26,441 nucleotides of DNA from JBCBWG01 sp036804185 (GTDB taxonomy: Bacteria > Pseudomonadota > Alphaproteobacteria > Rhizobiales > Hyphomicrobiaceae). A program made the position numbers and the translations under genes. This document shows positions 1-7,614 of this stretch, piece by piece (the first letter of the stretch is position 1; every line of letters starts with the position of its first letter). The stretch is taken from contig JBHJOC010000008.1 of assembly GCA_050330095.1 (NCBI GenBank), positions 1 through 26,441 on the forward strand, in the 5' to 3' direction. Below the pieces are notes generated by a model. The model was given only the letters and a program-made list of their open reading frames with translations, was not told the origin of the DNA and ran no database searches.

Positions 1-1756
1 AATCAGAGGCGCGGACCATGAAGCACGTCCGACCGTCGATCTCCTCGAGCAGGCGATCGAGTTGGCGCTTGAACCCACCACCCTGCATAGGGCGATTGCA
101 GAGATAAAGGCGCGCATCATAGCTGTGACCGGTCGCGTGACGCACGCTCACGTTGATGCGTGGCATGTCATCGCTCGTTGCGTCGCTCTTGACGGTAAGG
201 CCAAGGGTATCGCCCCACTCGGCTCCGGCAAGCTGTAAGGCGGCAGACAGAGTGTCGAGCAGCGCGCCATCATCGGCGCTGATCTCAGCCTCGAAGGCGG
301 TTGCGAAACGGTCCCACTTCTCGCGATAGTCGATCGTGATGGCCGGCTGACCGATTTGCGCGGGCCCACGGGCGGGTCTAGCCGGGGGCTCTGCAGGGCG
401 CGGGTCTGGTTCCGAATCGCGGGGACGGGGGGCCGCCACGGCATCGACTTCGTCGCCAAAGCCGAATGCCGCCGCAAGCTTTGAGATCAGTCCCGCTGCG
501 CCGTCCGTCGGCTCGGGCTCTTGCAGTTTCTCGCTCAGCGAAGCGCCACGCCCGTTGTCAACCAGCGCCTCACCAGTCCGCCCGAGGAGCTTTTTCTGCG
601 CGAACTCGAGCAGTCGGCGCGTTGAGAGCCCCCCGAACTCTTCATGGAAGTTCGGTCCGAACACGCGCGTTGGATCAGCAAGTTCGAGGTCGCCCCCGAC
701 CGTTGCAAGTTCGCGTTGCAAGCGCTTGGCGATGATTAACCGCGCCTCGTCGGCCGTGCGGGTCTCGAGCAGCGCGACAGGACCGGACTTCTCGATGCGA
801 TCGACGTAGCTTTGCGCGACGACCGTGCGCACTTGCGCATAGAAGTCCTCAAGGCACGAAATGATGACGATGGCCGTCGGCAGCCGATTGGCGATCTGGA
901 TCAGATCGCGCGCAGCGCGCTGGAACCTCTCTTCAGCGTCGTCGAAGAACCTCAAATCCTCGACCTGGTCGATGCAGAAGACGAGTGCCGCGCCGTCTAC
1001 AGCAAACGCAACGCGACCGAGCGCCTCGCAGATTTCGAAGGCGCGCCCGTCCCCGGTGTTCGGGTCGAGTGCTGGCACGATCGCCTGGTTCAAGGCCGTC
1101 AGATGCTGGCCGCAGAGATATTGGCGCACCCGCTGGTCGATGCGCGGGTCACGCCGCTCGAGATAAAGCAGTGCTCTGACGATATTTGCGTCGAGATCGT
1201 GTCGAGCGAGTTCGGCGCCGCCGATGATCTCGTCGGACAGCGTCATGACCAACCGGCCAAGTGCGGCCTCATCGAGATCGCCATCGCAGAGCGCCGCCAG
1301 CCTCTCTGCGTCAATGTCGGCTGCGAGCAGGAGCTTGCGCGTCATTCGCGAGAGCGCGTTCTCGCTTGCAGGATCGAATGGATCGTAGGGTTTTTCGAGC
1401 GAGTTGATCAGCCTGCGCAAGAAAAAGTCGGCGTAGTTTGCAACGTCTGGCGTCATCTGCGCGTAGCCGAAATACGCTTCGCCGCGCGCGTGCGATGCCG
1501 TTCTGAGGGCGCGAATGAGGTGGGTTTTGCCGGCGCCGGATTGGCCATGGAACAGCAGGATGCGCGCTGGAACAGTCGCCGTCCGCGCGGTCGTCACGGT
1601 GTGCAGGAGATCGTGGAACTTCGCGCGGGCCTGAGCGTGCACCTGTTCAACGTCAACGGGGTCGGCTCGCCAGACGTCGTCTTCCCAGGTGATCGAATGC
1701 TCGAACGCCGCCGCGAACGTCCCTGCGGGAAAGGCGTGTTGAGCGGTCTCTGTCAT
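1..1756 (-). CDS. P-loop (AAA/ORC-like) ATPase, partial at left edge
   Basis: The frame is open from an ATG at 1756 to the window edge, giving 585 residues with no stop; the C-terminus lies outside. AAGGA lies 9 bases before the ATG. A Walker A motif, GQSGAGKT, is at residues 71-78. A Walker B-like hydrophobic strand ending in CIDQVE is at about 257-266, followed by a sensor-1-like strand (VIIS, about 297-300). A basic STRRLLEF helix at about 378-386 resembles the C-terminal lid of ORC/STAND-type ATPases. After a proline-rich linker (about 443-471) comes a second alpha/beta region (about 474-585) of unknown type. The gene lies 85 bp downstream of, and on the same strand as, the winged-helix-like gene at 1842-2924, so the two probably form an operon. 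The fold class is well supported. The role (phage defence, DNA segregation or other NTP-driven DNA work) is inference, and I do not recognise the family. Confidence 0.85.
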   Translation of the reverse strand, partial: MTETAQHAFPAGTFAAAFEHSITWEDDVWRADPVDVEQVHAQARAKFHDLLHTVTTARTATVPARILLFHGQSGAGKTHLIRALRTASHARGEAYFGYAQMTPDVANYADFFLRRLINSLEKPYDPFDPASENALSRMTRKLLLAADIDAERLAALCDGDLDEAALGRLVMTLSDEIIGGAELARHDLDANIVRALLYLERRDPRIDQRVRQYLCGQHLTALNQAIVPALDPNTGDGRAFEICEALGRVAFAVDGAALVFCIDQVEDLRFFDDAEERFQRAARDLIQIANRLPTAIVIISCLEDFYAQVRTVVAQSYVDRIEKSGPVALLETRTADEARLIIAKRLQRELATVGGDLELADPTRVFGPNFHEEFGGLSTRRLLEFAQKKLLGRTGEALVDNGRGASLSEKLQEPEPTDGAAGLISKLAAAFGFGDEVDAVAAPRPRDSEPDPRPAEPPARPARGPAQIGQPAITIDYREKWDRFATAFEAEISADDGALLDTLSAALQLAGAEWGDTLGLTVKSDATSDDMPRINVSVRHATGHSYDARLYLCNRPMQGGGFKRQLDRLLEEIDGRTCFMVRASD

Positions 1757-1841
1757 GGGGGTTCGTCCTTGGCGGTCTGTGTCGTGTCGGTCAACGGTGG
1801 GTGGAACTGCTTTCAGAAGCCGGTTTCGGCACACGAAGCGT

Positions 1842-2924
1842 TCAGCCCTCCGCTCTCACAAAATGAAAAACGGTGTTCTGATAGACGATCGCGGAACGCT
1901 GGTAGTCAGCGAGCTGCTCGCGCGATTTGAGGTCACCTGCAGCCAATGCCAGCCGGCCTGCGCGGTGTGCCTCCGTCAGCATTGACTTGAACTCGATTTC
2001 GGTCAGCCGCCACTCTGGGCGATCTGTCGTGAGCCGGTCGAACGTATGGCTCACGAAGGCCTTTCGGCTGCCTGACCAACCCTCCGCACAAGCGCTTGCT
2101 GCGGTTCGTGCGGCCTCGGCGAACTCCGTGAGATTGGGCCGGGTCACAGGTCCTGGAGTGGGCGTTGCGGCAAGGTCGCGCAGCTTGGGGAACCTCGGCG
2201 CTGTCAACCCGACGGAGCGGCTGACGTGTCCGCGGATCAGCGTCAGGCGAAGGCTTGTGGGATCGGCCTGGGCCGCGCCGATTGCCTCGGCAGCAAGCGC
2301 AGCGATCAGTCTGCTGTCAGTGCCAAAATCTCGCGGCCGCCGGGCGAGTTGTCCGGCGAGCCTGCGACTTGCACGGGCGTCGACCGCGCTGTCGGGCTCC
2401 AAGTGTGGATCGAGCTGGTTGCCGAAAGCGCGCTGGAGCGCGACGGAAGCGAGTTGGCTGCGCACCCGGGCAGGGGTTGGCACGCGGCGGATCTCGAGAT
2501 CGAAGGCTGCCTGAAGGATTGCCATCCGTAGGCCGTCGGGTCGCGAAAGCATCCGCTTGCGCGTTTCGGGTGCGCGTTCGAGGCCGAGGGCGAGAGCCGT
2601 GATCTGCTCATCACGCACACCCTGCCAATCGCGTCGCAACGTGCGAGAGCCGACAAGGCCAACAGCGTACCGCGACCCAGATTCGGTCTGCTCGACGCGC
2701 CCCCGAGTCGTGACGATGAGATCGCTTTCGACCAGCAGGTCCATCGCTGCATCACCGATGTCACGAAATTCCGATGGCGAAAGGCGATGGGCGAAGAACG
2801 GCTGTAGGTCACGCAGAATGTCCCCGCGCGTCGTTCCTGCGCCGACGCAGGCGCGCAGCAGCACGAGATCGCTTGCCGCGCGTGCCCACGCCGCCCTGGA
2901 AAGGTCCTGGGTCATCGCAAGCAT
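1842..2924 (-). CDS. uncharacterised protein with winged-helix-like ends, partner of the ATPase
   Basis: This is a 360-residue protein I do not recognise. The ATG at 2924 is chosen because a GGGGG run lies 6 bases upstream; the frame stays open to 3098, and ATGs at 2930 and 2915 are alternatives. The N-terminal 80 residues look like a winged helix: helices around LLRACVGAG and DLLVESDLIV, then a short wing with TTRGRVEQ. The last 60 residues have a similar pattern, with an EFKSMLTEAHRAG helix, then LALAAGD and a terminal strand FHFVRAEG. The middle is alanine- and arginine-rich and helical. No signal peptide or membrane segment is seen. It precedes the P-loop ATPase at 1756 by 85 bp on the same strand. 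ATPases paired with a small winged-helix partner are common in DNA-dealing and defence modules, but that link is inference here. Confidence 0.8.
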   Translation of the reverse strand: MLAMTQDLSRAAWARAASDLVLLRACVGAGTTRGDILRDLQPFFAHRLSPSEFRDIGDAAMDLLVESDLIVTTRGRVEQTESGSRYAVGLVGSRTLRRDWQGVRDEQITALALGLERAPETRKRMLSRPDGLRMAILQAAFDLEIRRVPTPARVRSQLASVALQRAFGNQLDPHLEPDSAVDARASRRLAGQLARRPRDFGTDSRLIAALAAEAIGAAQADPTSLRLTLIRGHVSRSVGLTAPRFPKLRDLAATPTPGPVTRPNLTEFAEAARTAASACAEGWSGSRKAFVSHTFDRLTTDRPEWRLTEIEFKSMLTEAHRAGRLALAAGDLKSREQLADYQRSAIVYQNTVFHFVRAEG

Positions 2925-3127
2925 CCGCATCCCCCGTGTCACGTGACAGCGTCCGAGCGGCCCAACGGGCCCTGCGGTTCGCCAAAGTCTGCGACCCGCT
3001 GGGCACGGGTCTCGCGAATCACCCACGACTTTAGCACGTTGAGCGATCCGCGGACGTGCGGGCGAGTACCCTGACATCGTCCGTGGCTCGAACACCATAT
3101 CGAGGTCGAGTGTCCGGCTCTGACATT

Positions 3128-3147
3128 TGCCCGCAAGCTGGCGGGCA
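3128..3147. other. hairpin in a divergent intergenic region
   Basis: TGCCCGC and GCGGGCA form a perfect 7-bp stem with a 6-base loop. It lies in the roughly 490-bp gap between the winged-helix-like gene (start 2924, minus) and the CAP lipoprotein gene (start 3413, plus). It has no T-run, so it is not a clear terminator, and a regulatory role is unproven. The rest of 2925-3342 shows no convincing gene. Confidence 0.4.
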
Positions 3148-3342
3148 TTGGGATTGCTCGCGGCGTTTCGGATTTTCAGCGCGTCCGGCCGTACGAGCGC
3201 CGCGCGGCGGCCTTACTGGAGCCCAGCTTTGGAGCCCAATTCATCTCAGGAGGGTGCCGGTCACGCTCTGGTGGCTCGAGGCCTTATTGGTGGCGTCCGG
3301 GGGATGCCGCATCGACCAAGGCAACGGCGTCGTCTGTTAATC

Positions 3343-3380
3343 TTAACGGCCGGTTAACACCTGGGAGTTACACTCATACT
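3343..3380 (+). promoter_or_regulatory. CtrA-type box overlapping the promoter of the CAP lipoprotein gene
   Basis: TTAA at 3343-3346 and TTAA at 3354-3357 are separated by exactly 7 bases, the consensus of the alphaproteobacterial cell-cycle regulator CtrA; the whole 15-mer is palindromic. A -10-like CATACT is at 3375-3380. Seventeen bases upstream of it, the -35 position (3352-3357, GGTTAA) coincides with the right half-site, the usual geometry of CtrA-activated promoters. The ATG of the downstream gene is at 3413. The motif is seen directly; binding by CtrA is inference. Confidence 0.6.
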
Positions 3381-3412
3381 GTGGGTTTCGCGTGACTGTG
3401 GGGGCAACTCGA

Positions 3413-4054
3413 ATGAAATGCACATGGGCCGGTCTCTGCGCGGCAGTTGCCCTTGCAGGGTGCAGCGCGGCGACCCCGACCGCCACGTTGTCCCTCGCGG
3501 ATCAGGCCGGGGCGGACAATAAGCCGATATTTTCTGGTGGCTTCGAGCCGCGAGCGCCATCTGCGGCGGCGTCGCCGCGCAGCGCAGCGCTTGACGCCTC
3601 AACCGGTCAGCCACGGGCGAACCCGAACGCCTCGGGTGTGCAGGATGGTGCTGCCGCGTCACTCGACGTCGGGGTGGCGCTCGCGCGCATCAATGACTAC
3701 CGCAAGCGGAATGGATTGAAGCCGCTTAAGCTCGATGCCCAGTTGACAGAGGCTGCCAAGAGCCACTCGCGTGACCTTGCCAAGTGGGACCGGATTTCGC
3801 ACTACGGGTCTGACGGCTCCAACCCCTGGGACCGCGTCAAGCGTGTGGGCTTTAAGGCCAAGCTCGCTGCGGAGAACGTGGGTACAGGCCAAGCCAACTT
3901 CGACGAGGTTCTTGAAGGCTGGCGCAAGAGTGAAGGACACAACAAGAACTTGCTGCTGCCGGACGCAACACACATGGGCATCGCTCTGGTCACGGCGCCG
4001 GAAACCAAGTTCAAGACCTTTTGGACGCTGGTGCTCGGCACGCCGTCCTCCTGA
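3413..4054 (+). CDS. CAP/SCP-domain (YkwD-like) lipoprotein
   Basis: This is a 213-residue exported protein. The ATG at 3413 has GGGGG about 8 bases upstream and opens a lipoprotein signal with lipobox LAGC at residues 14-17, so the mature protein should be lipid-anchored at Cys17. Residues 20-80 are low-complexity Ala/Ser/Pro-rich linker. The CAP domain covers about 85-210: an ARINDYRKRNGL helix, His130 in SHYGSDG, Glu154 in AAENV, a GW-containing helix, and EGHNKNLL with His176, then HMGIA and a terminal strand TFWTLVLG. These are the conserved His/Glu cavity residues of the family. Bacterial CAP proteins are generally cell-envelope proteins of poorly defined activity. The CtrA-type promoter suggests cell-cycle-linked expression. 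Family call is firm; exact function is unknown. Confidence 0.93.
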   Translation: MKCTWAGLCAAVALAGCSAATPTATLSLADQAGADNKPIFSGGFEPRAPSAAASPRSAALDASTGQPRANPNASGVQDGAAASLDVGVALARINDYRKRNGLKPLKLDAQLTEAAKSHSRDLAKWDRISHYGSDGSNPWDRVKRVGFKAKLAAENVGTGQANFDEVLEGWRKSEGHNKNLLLPDATHMGIALVTAPETKFKTFWTLVLGTPSS

Positions 4055-4095
4055 CGCCGAGCCGCTTGAAACTGCCAGCCGACCGCGGCGGCACG

Positions 4096-4164
4096 AGTGT
4101 TCCGTCTCCGACACTTGGTTTCCTTTACAGCACCCGATTAACCAAGTGTCGGAGACAGAACACT
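4096..4164. repeat. long inverted repeat between convergent genes
   Basis: Two 25-base arms (4096-4120 and 4140-4164) are complementary at 24 positions, with a 19-base loop. The right arm overlaps the stop codon of the radical SAM gene (TAG on minus, 4163-4165), and the left arm begins about 40 bp after the CAP gene stop. It could end transcription from both sides, but there is no clear T-run. It may instead be a REP-type or miniature mobile palindrome. Its sequence is unrelated to the element found at 14475, 16786 and 25418. Confidence 0.75.
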
Positions 4165-5386
4165 AGAGCAACGTCAACTGCGCGCTCTCCCGGCCCGGTG
4201 GCTTGAACAGGTCGCATCTGAGCTTGGCCTGCCGCTCAGCCAATCCCCATCGCTGTCTCGCTGATCCGAATCGTCGCGCGATTAGGTCGGCGATCGGGCC
4301 GCTGCCCCGCTGTCGCAGTCCAAATTCGGAGCGGTAATCCCGCCCGCCTTGTGTCTGGCGCACGAGACTCATGACGCGCTTCGCGCGGTCTGGGTGGTCG
4401 GTTGCCAGCCACTCTTGGAAAAGGTCCTTCAACTCCAGGGGAAGCCTGAGCAGTACATAGCCGGCTGTCGCTGCGCCCGCGCCTGCGGCAGCTTCCAGCA
4501 GACGCTCGATCTCGTGGTCATTGAGACCGGGGATGATCGGCGCCATCATGACTGTGACCGGGATCCCGGCTGCGGCGAGCCGCTCGACCGTCTCGAGCCG
4601 GCGTGCAGGCGTTGCCGCTCTTGGTTCCATGGACCGCGCCAGCTTCCGATCGAGCGTCGTGATGGACACCGCGACCTTGACCAGCCCTTCGCTCGCCATG
4701 GGTTGAAGAAGATCGATGTCGCGCGCGATCAAGGCTGACTTGGTCACGATCCCGACCGGGTGTTTCGCTTCGTTCAGAAGCTCAAGGATCGCGCGCGTCA
4801 GCCGCATCTGCCGCTCGACCGGCTGGTAGGGATCCGTCACGGCACCGAGCGCGATGGTGGACGGGCGGTATCCCGGCGCCGCGAACTCCTGGCGCAGCGC
4901 TTCGGCAGCGTTCTCCTTCGCGATGATCCGGCTTTCGAAGTCGAGGCCTGGAGAAAGGCCCAGATACGCGTGGGTCGGCCTCGCGTAGCAATAGATGCAG
5001 CCGTGCTCGCAACCCCGGTAAGGGTTAATTGAGCGGTCGAACGAAATGTCCGGGCTGTCGTTGCGAGAAATGATCGTGCGCACGCGTTCGTGTGTCACGA
5101 CGGTCGGCACCATCTGGACCCTATCATCCCGGCCCCACCCCTCGTCGAACCCGTCGCGCTGCACCGGCTCGTAACGCCCGGCGGCGTTGCTGCGCGCCCC
5201 ACGGCCGCGCCACACCTGCGCTGTGTCGCCCGGTGTTCCGCCAACTGTATCGCAATCGCTGGGGTCGCCCTCGCATCGCGGTGCGAGCGGATGACCCGGG
5301 GTCGCGCCTCTCGATCGGGCGGGTCGCGGAAGCAAGCTTGTCATCGATCGTCGGGCCCGGGCTGAGAATGTCACCAGCTTCGACAT
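4163..5386 (-). CDS. PA0069-family radical SAM protein
   Basis: This is an SplB-like radical SAM protein of up to 407 residues. The 4Fe-4S/SAM motif CEHGCIYC supplies Cys126, Cys130 and Cys133 (numbered from 5386), directly after NPYRG, and is followed by ARPTHAYLGL. These, with the upstream WRGRGARSN and the later ALGAVTDPYQPVE and TKSALIARD motifs, are the signature of the PA0069 family, whose substrate is not established. The start is uncertain: ATGs at 5386 and 5344 and a GTG near 5215 all lack a good ribosome site. Family homology only clearly begins at about residue 58, so the N-terminus may be over-called. It ends inside the long inverted repeat at 4140-4164. Confidence 0.85.
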   Translation of the reverse strand: MSKLVTFSARARRSMTSLLPRPARSRGATPGHPLAPRCEGDPSDCDTVGGTPGDTAQVWRGRGARSNAAGRYEPVQRDGFDEGWGRDDRVQMVPTVVTHERVRTIISRNDSPDISFDRSINPYRGCEHGCIYCYARPTHAYLGLSPGLDFESRIIAKENAAEALRQEFAAPGYRPSTIALGAVTDPYQPVERQMRLTRAILELLNEAKHPVGIVTKSALIARDIDLLQPMASEGLVKVAVSITTLDRKLARSMEPRAATPARRLETVERLAAAGIPVTVMMAPIIPGLNDHEIERLLEAAAGAGAATAGYVLLRLPLELKDLFQEWLATDHPDRAKRVMSLVRQTQGGRDYRSEFGLRQRGSGPIADLIARRFGSARQRWGLAERQAKLRCDLFKPPGRESAQLTLL

Positions 5387-5483
5387 AGAGGAAGAAGAGG
5401 ATCAAAACAAGAACAAAAAAGAACGTTTGAGCTAGGTTCGCCGACGAGGTATGGTGCAGCGCAGCAGTGGCCCATTGCGCCAT
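5124..5483 (-). CDS. possible small membrane protein (weak)
   Basis: An ATG at 5483 with GAGG 6 bases upstream opens 119 codons. Residues about 20-35 are a strong hydrophobic helix (FFFVLVLILFFLYV) followed by the acidic turn EAGDIL and a hydrophilic stretch. Codon third positions are very GC-rich from about 5375 down to about 5275, as in real genes of this window. Against it, the frame overlaps the N-terminal part of the radical SAM gene by 90 to 263 bp depending on that gene's start, and the last 40 residues are Arg/Ala-rich out-of-frame-looking sequence. It could be a real short gene, a decayed one, or chance. Confidence 0.25.
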   Translation of the reverse strand: MAQWATAALHHTSSANLAQTFFFVLVLILFFLYVEAGDILSPGPTIDDKLASATRPIERRDPGSSARTAMRGRPQRLRYSWRNTGRHSAGVARPWGAQQRRRALRAGAARRVRRGVGPG

Positions 5484-5646
5484 GATCGCCTCTGAGCCGC
5501 GACCGACGACCGCTTCTCGCGCGACGTGTGGGCCATTTGCAACATCCATGAATGAGTGAGGCGTTTATCGCGGTTTTATTGACATCAGCCTCGATGCACG
5601 GACCGCTCACTTATCGCACGACGCCTCACGAAACGCCGAAGCGGCT

Positions 5647-6354
5647 ATGATCACCGTTGTCATCCCTACGCTCAACTCAGATTTGACACTTGCAACGACG
5701 CTCACGTCTCTGGTGCCTGGCGTCGTCGCAGGCGTCGTGAGGGATGTGGTGATCGTTGATGCGGGGTCGACCGACCATACCCTAGCGGTTGCCGATTCAG
5801 CCGGTGCCGAGATCATCTCCGTCGCGCAGCGAGGGCGCGGCCCTCAGCTGCGTACGGGCGCAGCGGCCGCACGCGGGGACTGGCTGCTTTTTCTCCATTC
5901 GGACACGGCCCTCGAACCGGGTTGGGAGGCCGAGGTCGCCGGGTTCATCGATGGAATTCGCGCCGGGCGACGCGATGACAGTGCGGCTGCATTCCGATTT
6001 GCGCTGGATGACTCCGGCCTCGCGCCACGGGTCGTGGAAGCTGGGGTCAGCGCGCGCTGTTCGCTGTTCGGCCTCCCTTACGGCGACCAGGGCCTTCTCG
6101 TGTCGCGCGCTCTCTACGATGCTGTCGGTGGCTACCCCGACCTGCCGCTCATGGAAGACGTTGAAATCGTCCGCAGGCTGGGCCGCAAGCGAGTGACCAT
6201 GCTACGCAGCCGTGCGTTGACATCAGCCGCGCGCTACCGCCGCGCGGGCTATGCCAGCCGAGTCGTCCGGAACTGGACCTGCCTCGTGTTGCATCGCATC
6301 GGCGTTCCGATCGGGACGATCCAGCGGATTTATGGGGGGCGAGACCCCAGATGA
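5647..6354 (+). CDS. family 2 glycosyltransferase, TIGR04283-like (rSAM/selenodomain-associated transferase 2)
   Basis: This is a 235-residue GT-A fold enzyme. It begins with the nucleotide-binding strand ITVVIPTLN (residues 2-10), has VDAGSTDHT at 38-45, and a LHSDTALEPGW metal/sugar-nucleotide site with the DxD-like HSD at 84-86. It then shows the FGLPYGDQGLLVSR segment and LMEDVEIVRRL, which are characteristic of the short TIGR04283 group. NCBI models name this group from arsenosugar biosynthesis loci, where it pairs with TIGR04282. That partner lies at 7615-8289 here, separated by a metallo-beta-lactamase-fold gene. No ArsS- or ArsM-type gene is in the window, so an arsenosugar role is not shown. 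The ATG at 5647 has only a weak ribosome site. Confidence 0.9.
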   Translation: MITVVIPTLNSDLTLATTLTSLVPGVVAGVVRDVVIVDAGSTDHTLAVADSAGAEIISVAQRGRGPQLRTGAAAARGDWLLFLHSDTALEPGWEAEVAGFIDGIRAGRRDDSAAAFRFALDDSGLAPRVVEAGVSARCSLFGLPYGDQGLLVSRALYDAVGGYPDLPLMEDVEIVRRLGRKRVTMLRSRALTSAARYRRAGYASRVVRNWTCLVLHRIGVPIGTIQRIYGGRDPR

Positions 6355-6497
6355 CAGCTCCCAACACCAGCGAGGTGACGAATTTGTCATTCGACCAACG
6401 ACGGGCGCGCCGTCAAAAGCGGCATGGACCACGCCAGTGTGGCGTCGCGCTTTAATTGACCTATGCGCGCGGCCGGATCTTCCTCGGGAGTGAAAAC

Positions 6498-7463
6498 ATG
6501 TCGATGTCACGTCGCGACGTTGTGGTTTCCGGCGCTGTTGCAGCGACGGTTCTCGGGCTCAATGGACCGATTGCGTTCATCTCAGCTGCGACGGCTCGCG
6601 AGCTTCCCGAGGCAGGTCAGGGCTTTTCTCGGATCGCAGTCGGAGATGCAGAGCTGATCATGGTCTATGACGGCGTCAACCGGCGGCCGATCGGTGACGA
6701 TTTCATCAAAGGCGTGTCCGGGGCCGAGATCAAGGCTGCCTTGGCGGCTGCAGGCCGTGATGGCGACGTCATCCCGATCACGTTTACGGTTCCGATCGTA
6801 AAGGTCGGCGGACGCACCATCATGTTCGACGCCGGCACGGGGGGTCAGCTTGCGCCGACTGCTGGACTGTTCGATGGGAACTTGCAGGCTGCTGGTGTGA
6901 CGAAGGACAGCGTCGACACAATCATCGTGACCCATTTCCATCCGGACCATATTTTCGGGCTGATGGCGAAGGACACGAATGAACAAATCTACCCGAACGC
7001 GCAGATCATAGTGCCCAAGGCTGAGATCGATTATTGGACAGACCCGGCCTCGGTGGCTGCCATGCCAGACGGGCGCAAGGGTTTGGCAAACAGGATCGGG
7101 GCCACGCTCGCCAAGTGGGAGAACGTTGTCCGCATTGCTGACGGCGCGGAGGTTGCCCCTGGCATCACCGCTGTCTCCGCATACGGACATACCCCGGGAC
7201 AGACAGCCTATCGGATCGCGTCCGGCGCGTCGCAGGCCATGGTGCTTGGTGACGTTGCCAACGTGCCAGCGTTGTTCGTTGCCAACCCGGAGTGGCAAGT
7301 GATGTTCGACATGGATGGTCCAATGGCTGTTGCGACGCGCAAGCGCATCTTCGATATGGCCATTGCGGATGGCCTCCTGGTTACGGGATATCACTTCGGC
7401 TTCCCGGGTGCGGGGCGGCTCGAAAAGGATGGGAGCGGCTACGCATTCGTCCAGGCAGCCTGA
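6498..7463 (+). CDS. Tat-exported MBL-fold metallo-hydrolase
   Basis: This is a 321-residue protein. The ATG at 6498 follows GGGAG by 8 bases and starts a twin-arginine-type signal (SRRDVV, then a hydrophobic stretch to about residue 33, ATARE). The beta-lactamase-fold zinc site is complete: THFHPDH at 145-151, GHTPGQ with His231, Asp252 in VLGD, and a late His in TGYHFGFPG. The C-terminal YHFGFPG(A)GR pattern is common in the periplasmic MBL group related to quorum-quenching lactonases and alkylsulfatase-like enzymes; the substrate cannot be read from the sequence. It sits between two rSAM-associated-type transferase genes on the same strand, with 143 bp before it and 151 bp after it, and may be co-transcribed with them. 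Confidence 0.92.
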   Translation: MSMSRRDVVVSGAVAATVLGLNGPIAFISAATARELPEAGQGFSRIAVGDAELIMVYDGVNRRPIGDDFIKGVSGAEIKAALAAAGRDGDVIPITFTVPIVKVGGRTIMFDAGTGGQLAPTAGLFDGNLQAAGVTKDSVDTIIVTHFHPDHIFGLMAKDTNEQIYPNAQIIVPKAEIDYWTDPASVAAMPDGRKGLANRIGATLAKWENVVRIADGAEVAPGITAVSAYGHTPGQTAYRIASGASQAMVLGDVANVPALFVANPEWQVMFDMDGPMAVATRKRIFDMAIADGLLVTGYHFGFPGAGRLEKDGSGYAFVQAA

Positions 7464-7614
7464 GGGCAGCGCTCCAGCGAACGGGCCCATCCGTCCGAGC
7501 AAGAACCAAGGCATGACGTTGGAGCCGCGTCGGCGGGTGGGGCGGATCGCTTGGCCCTGTTCACCTCTCGTGTCGTCATGCGCAGCCCGTCGCAGGGAAG
7601 TCGAGGGATCATCC

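Noticed and set aside
812..1930. Long open frame on the plus strand (372 codons)
   Set aside because: It lies opposite the ATPase frame, which carries a Walker A motif and a ribosome site. The plus reading has no recognisable motif and is a codon-register shadow.
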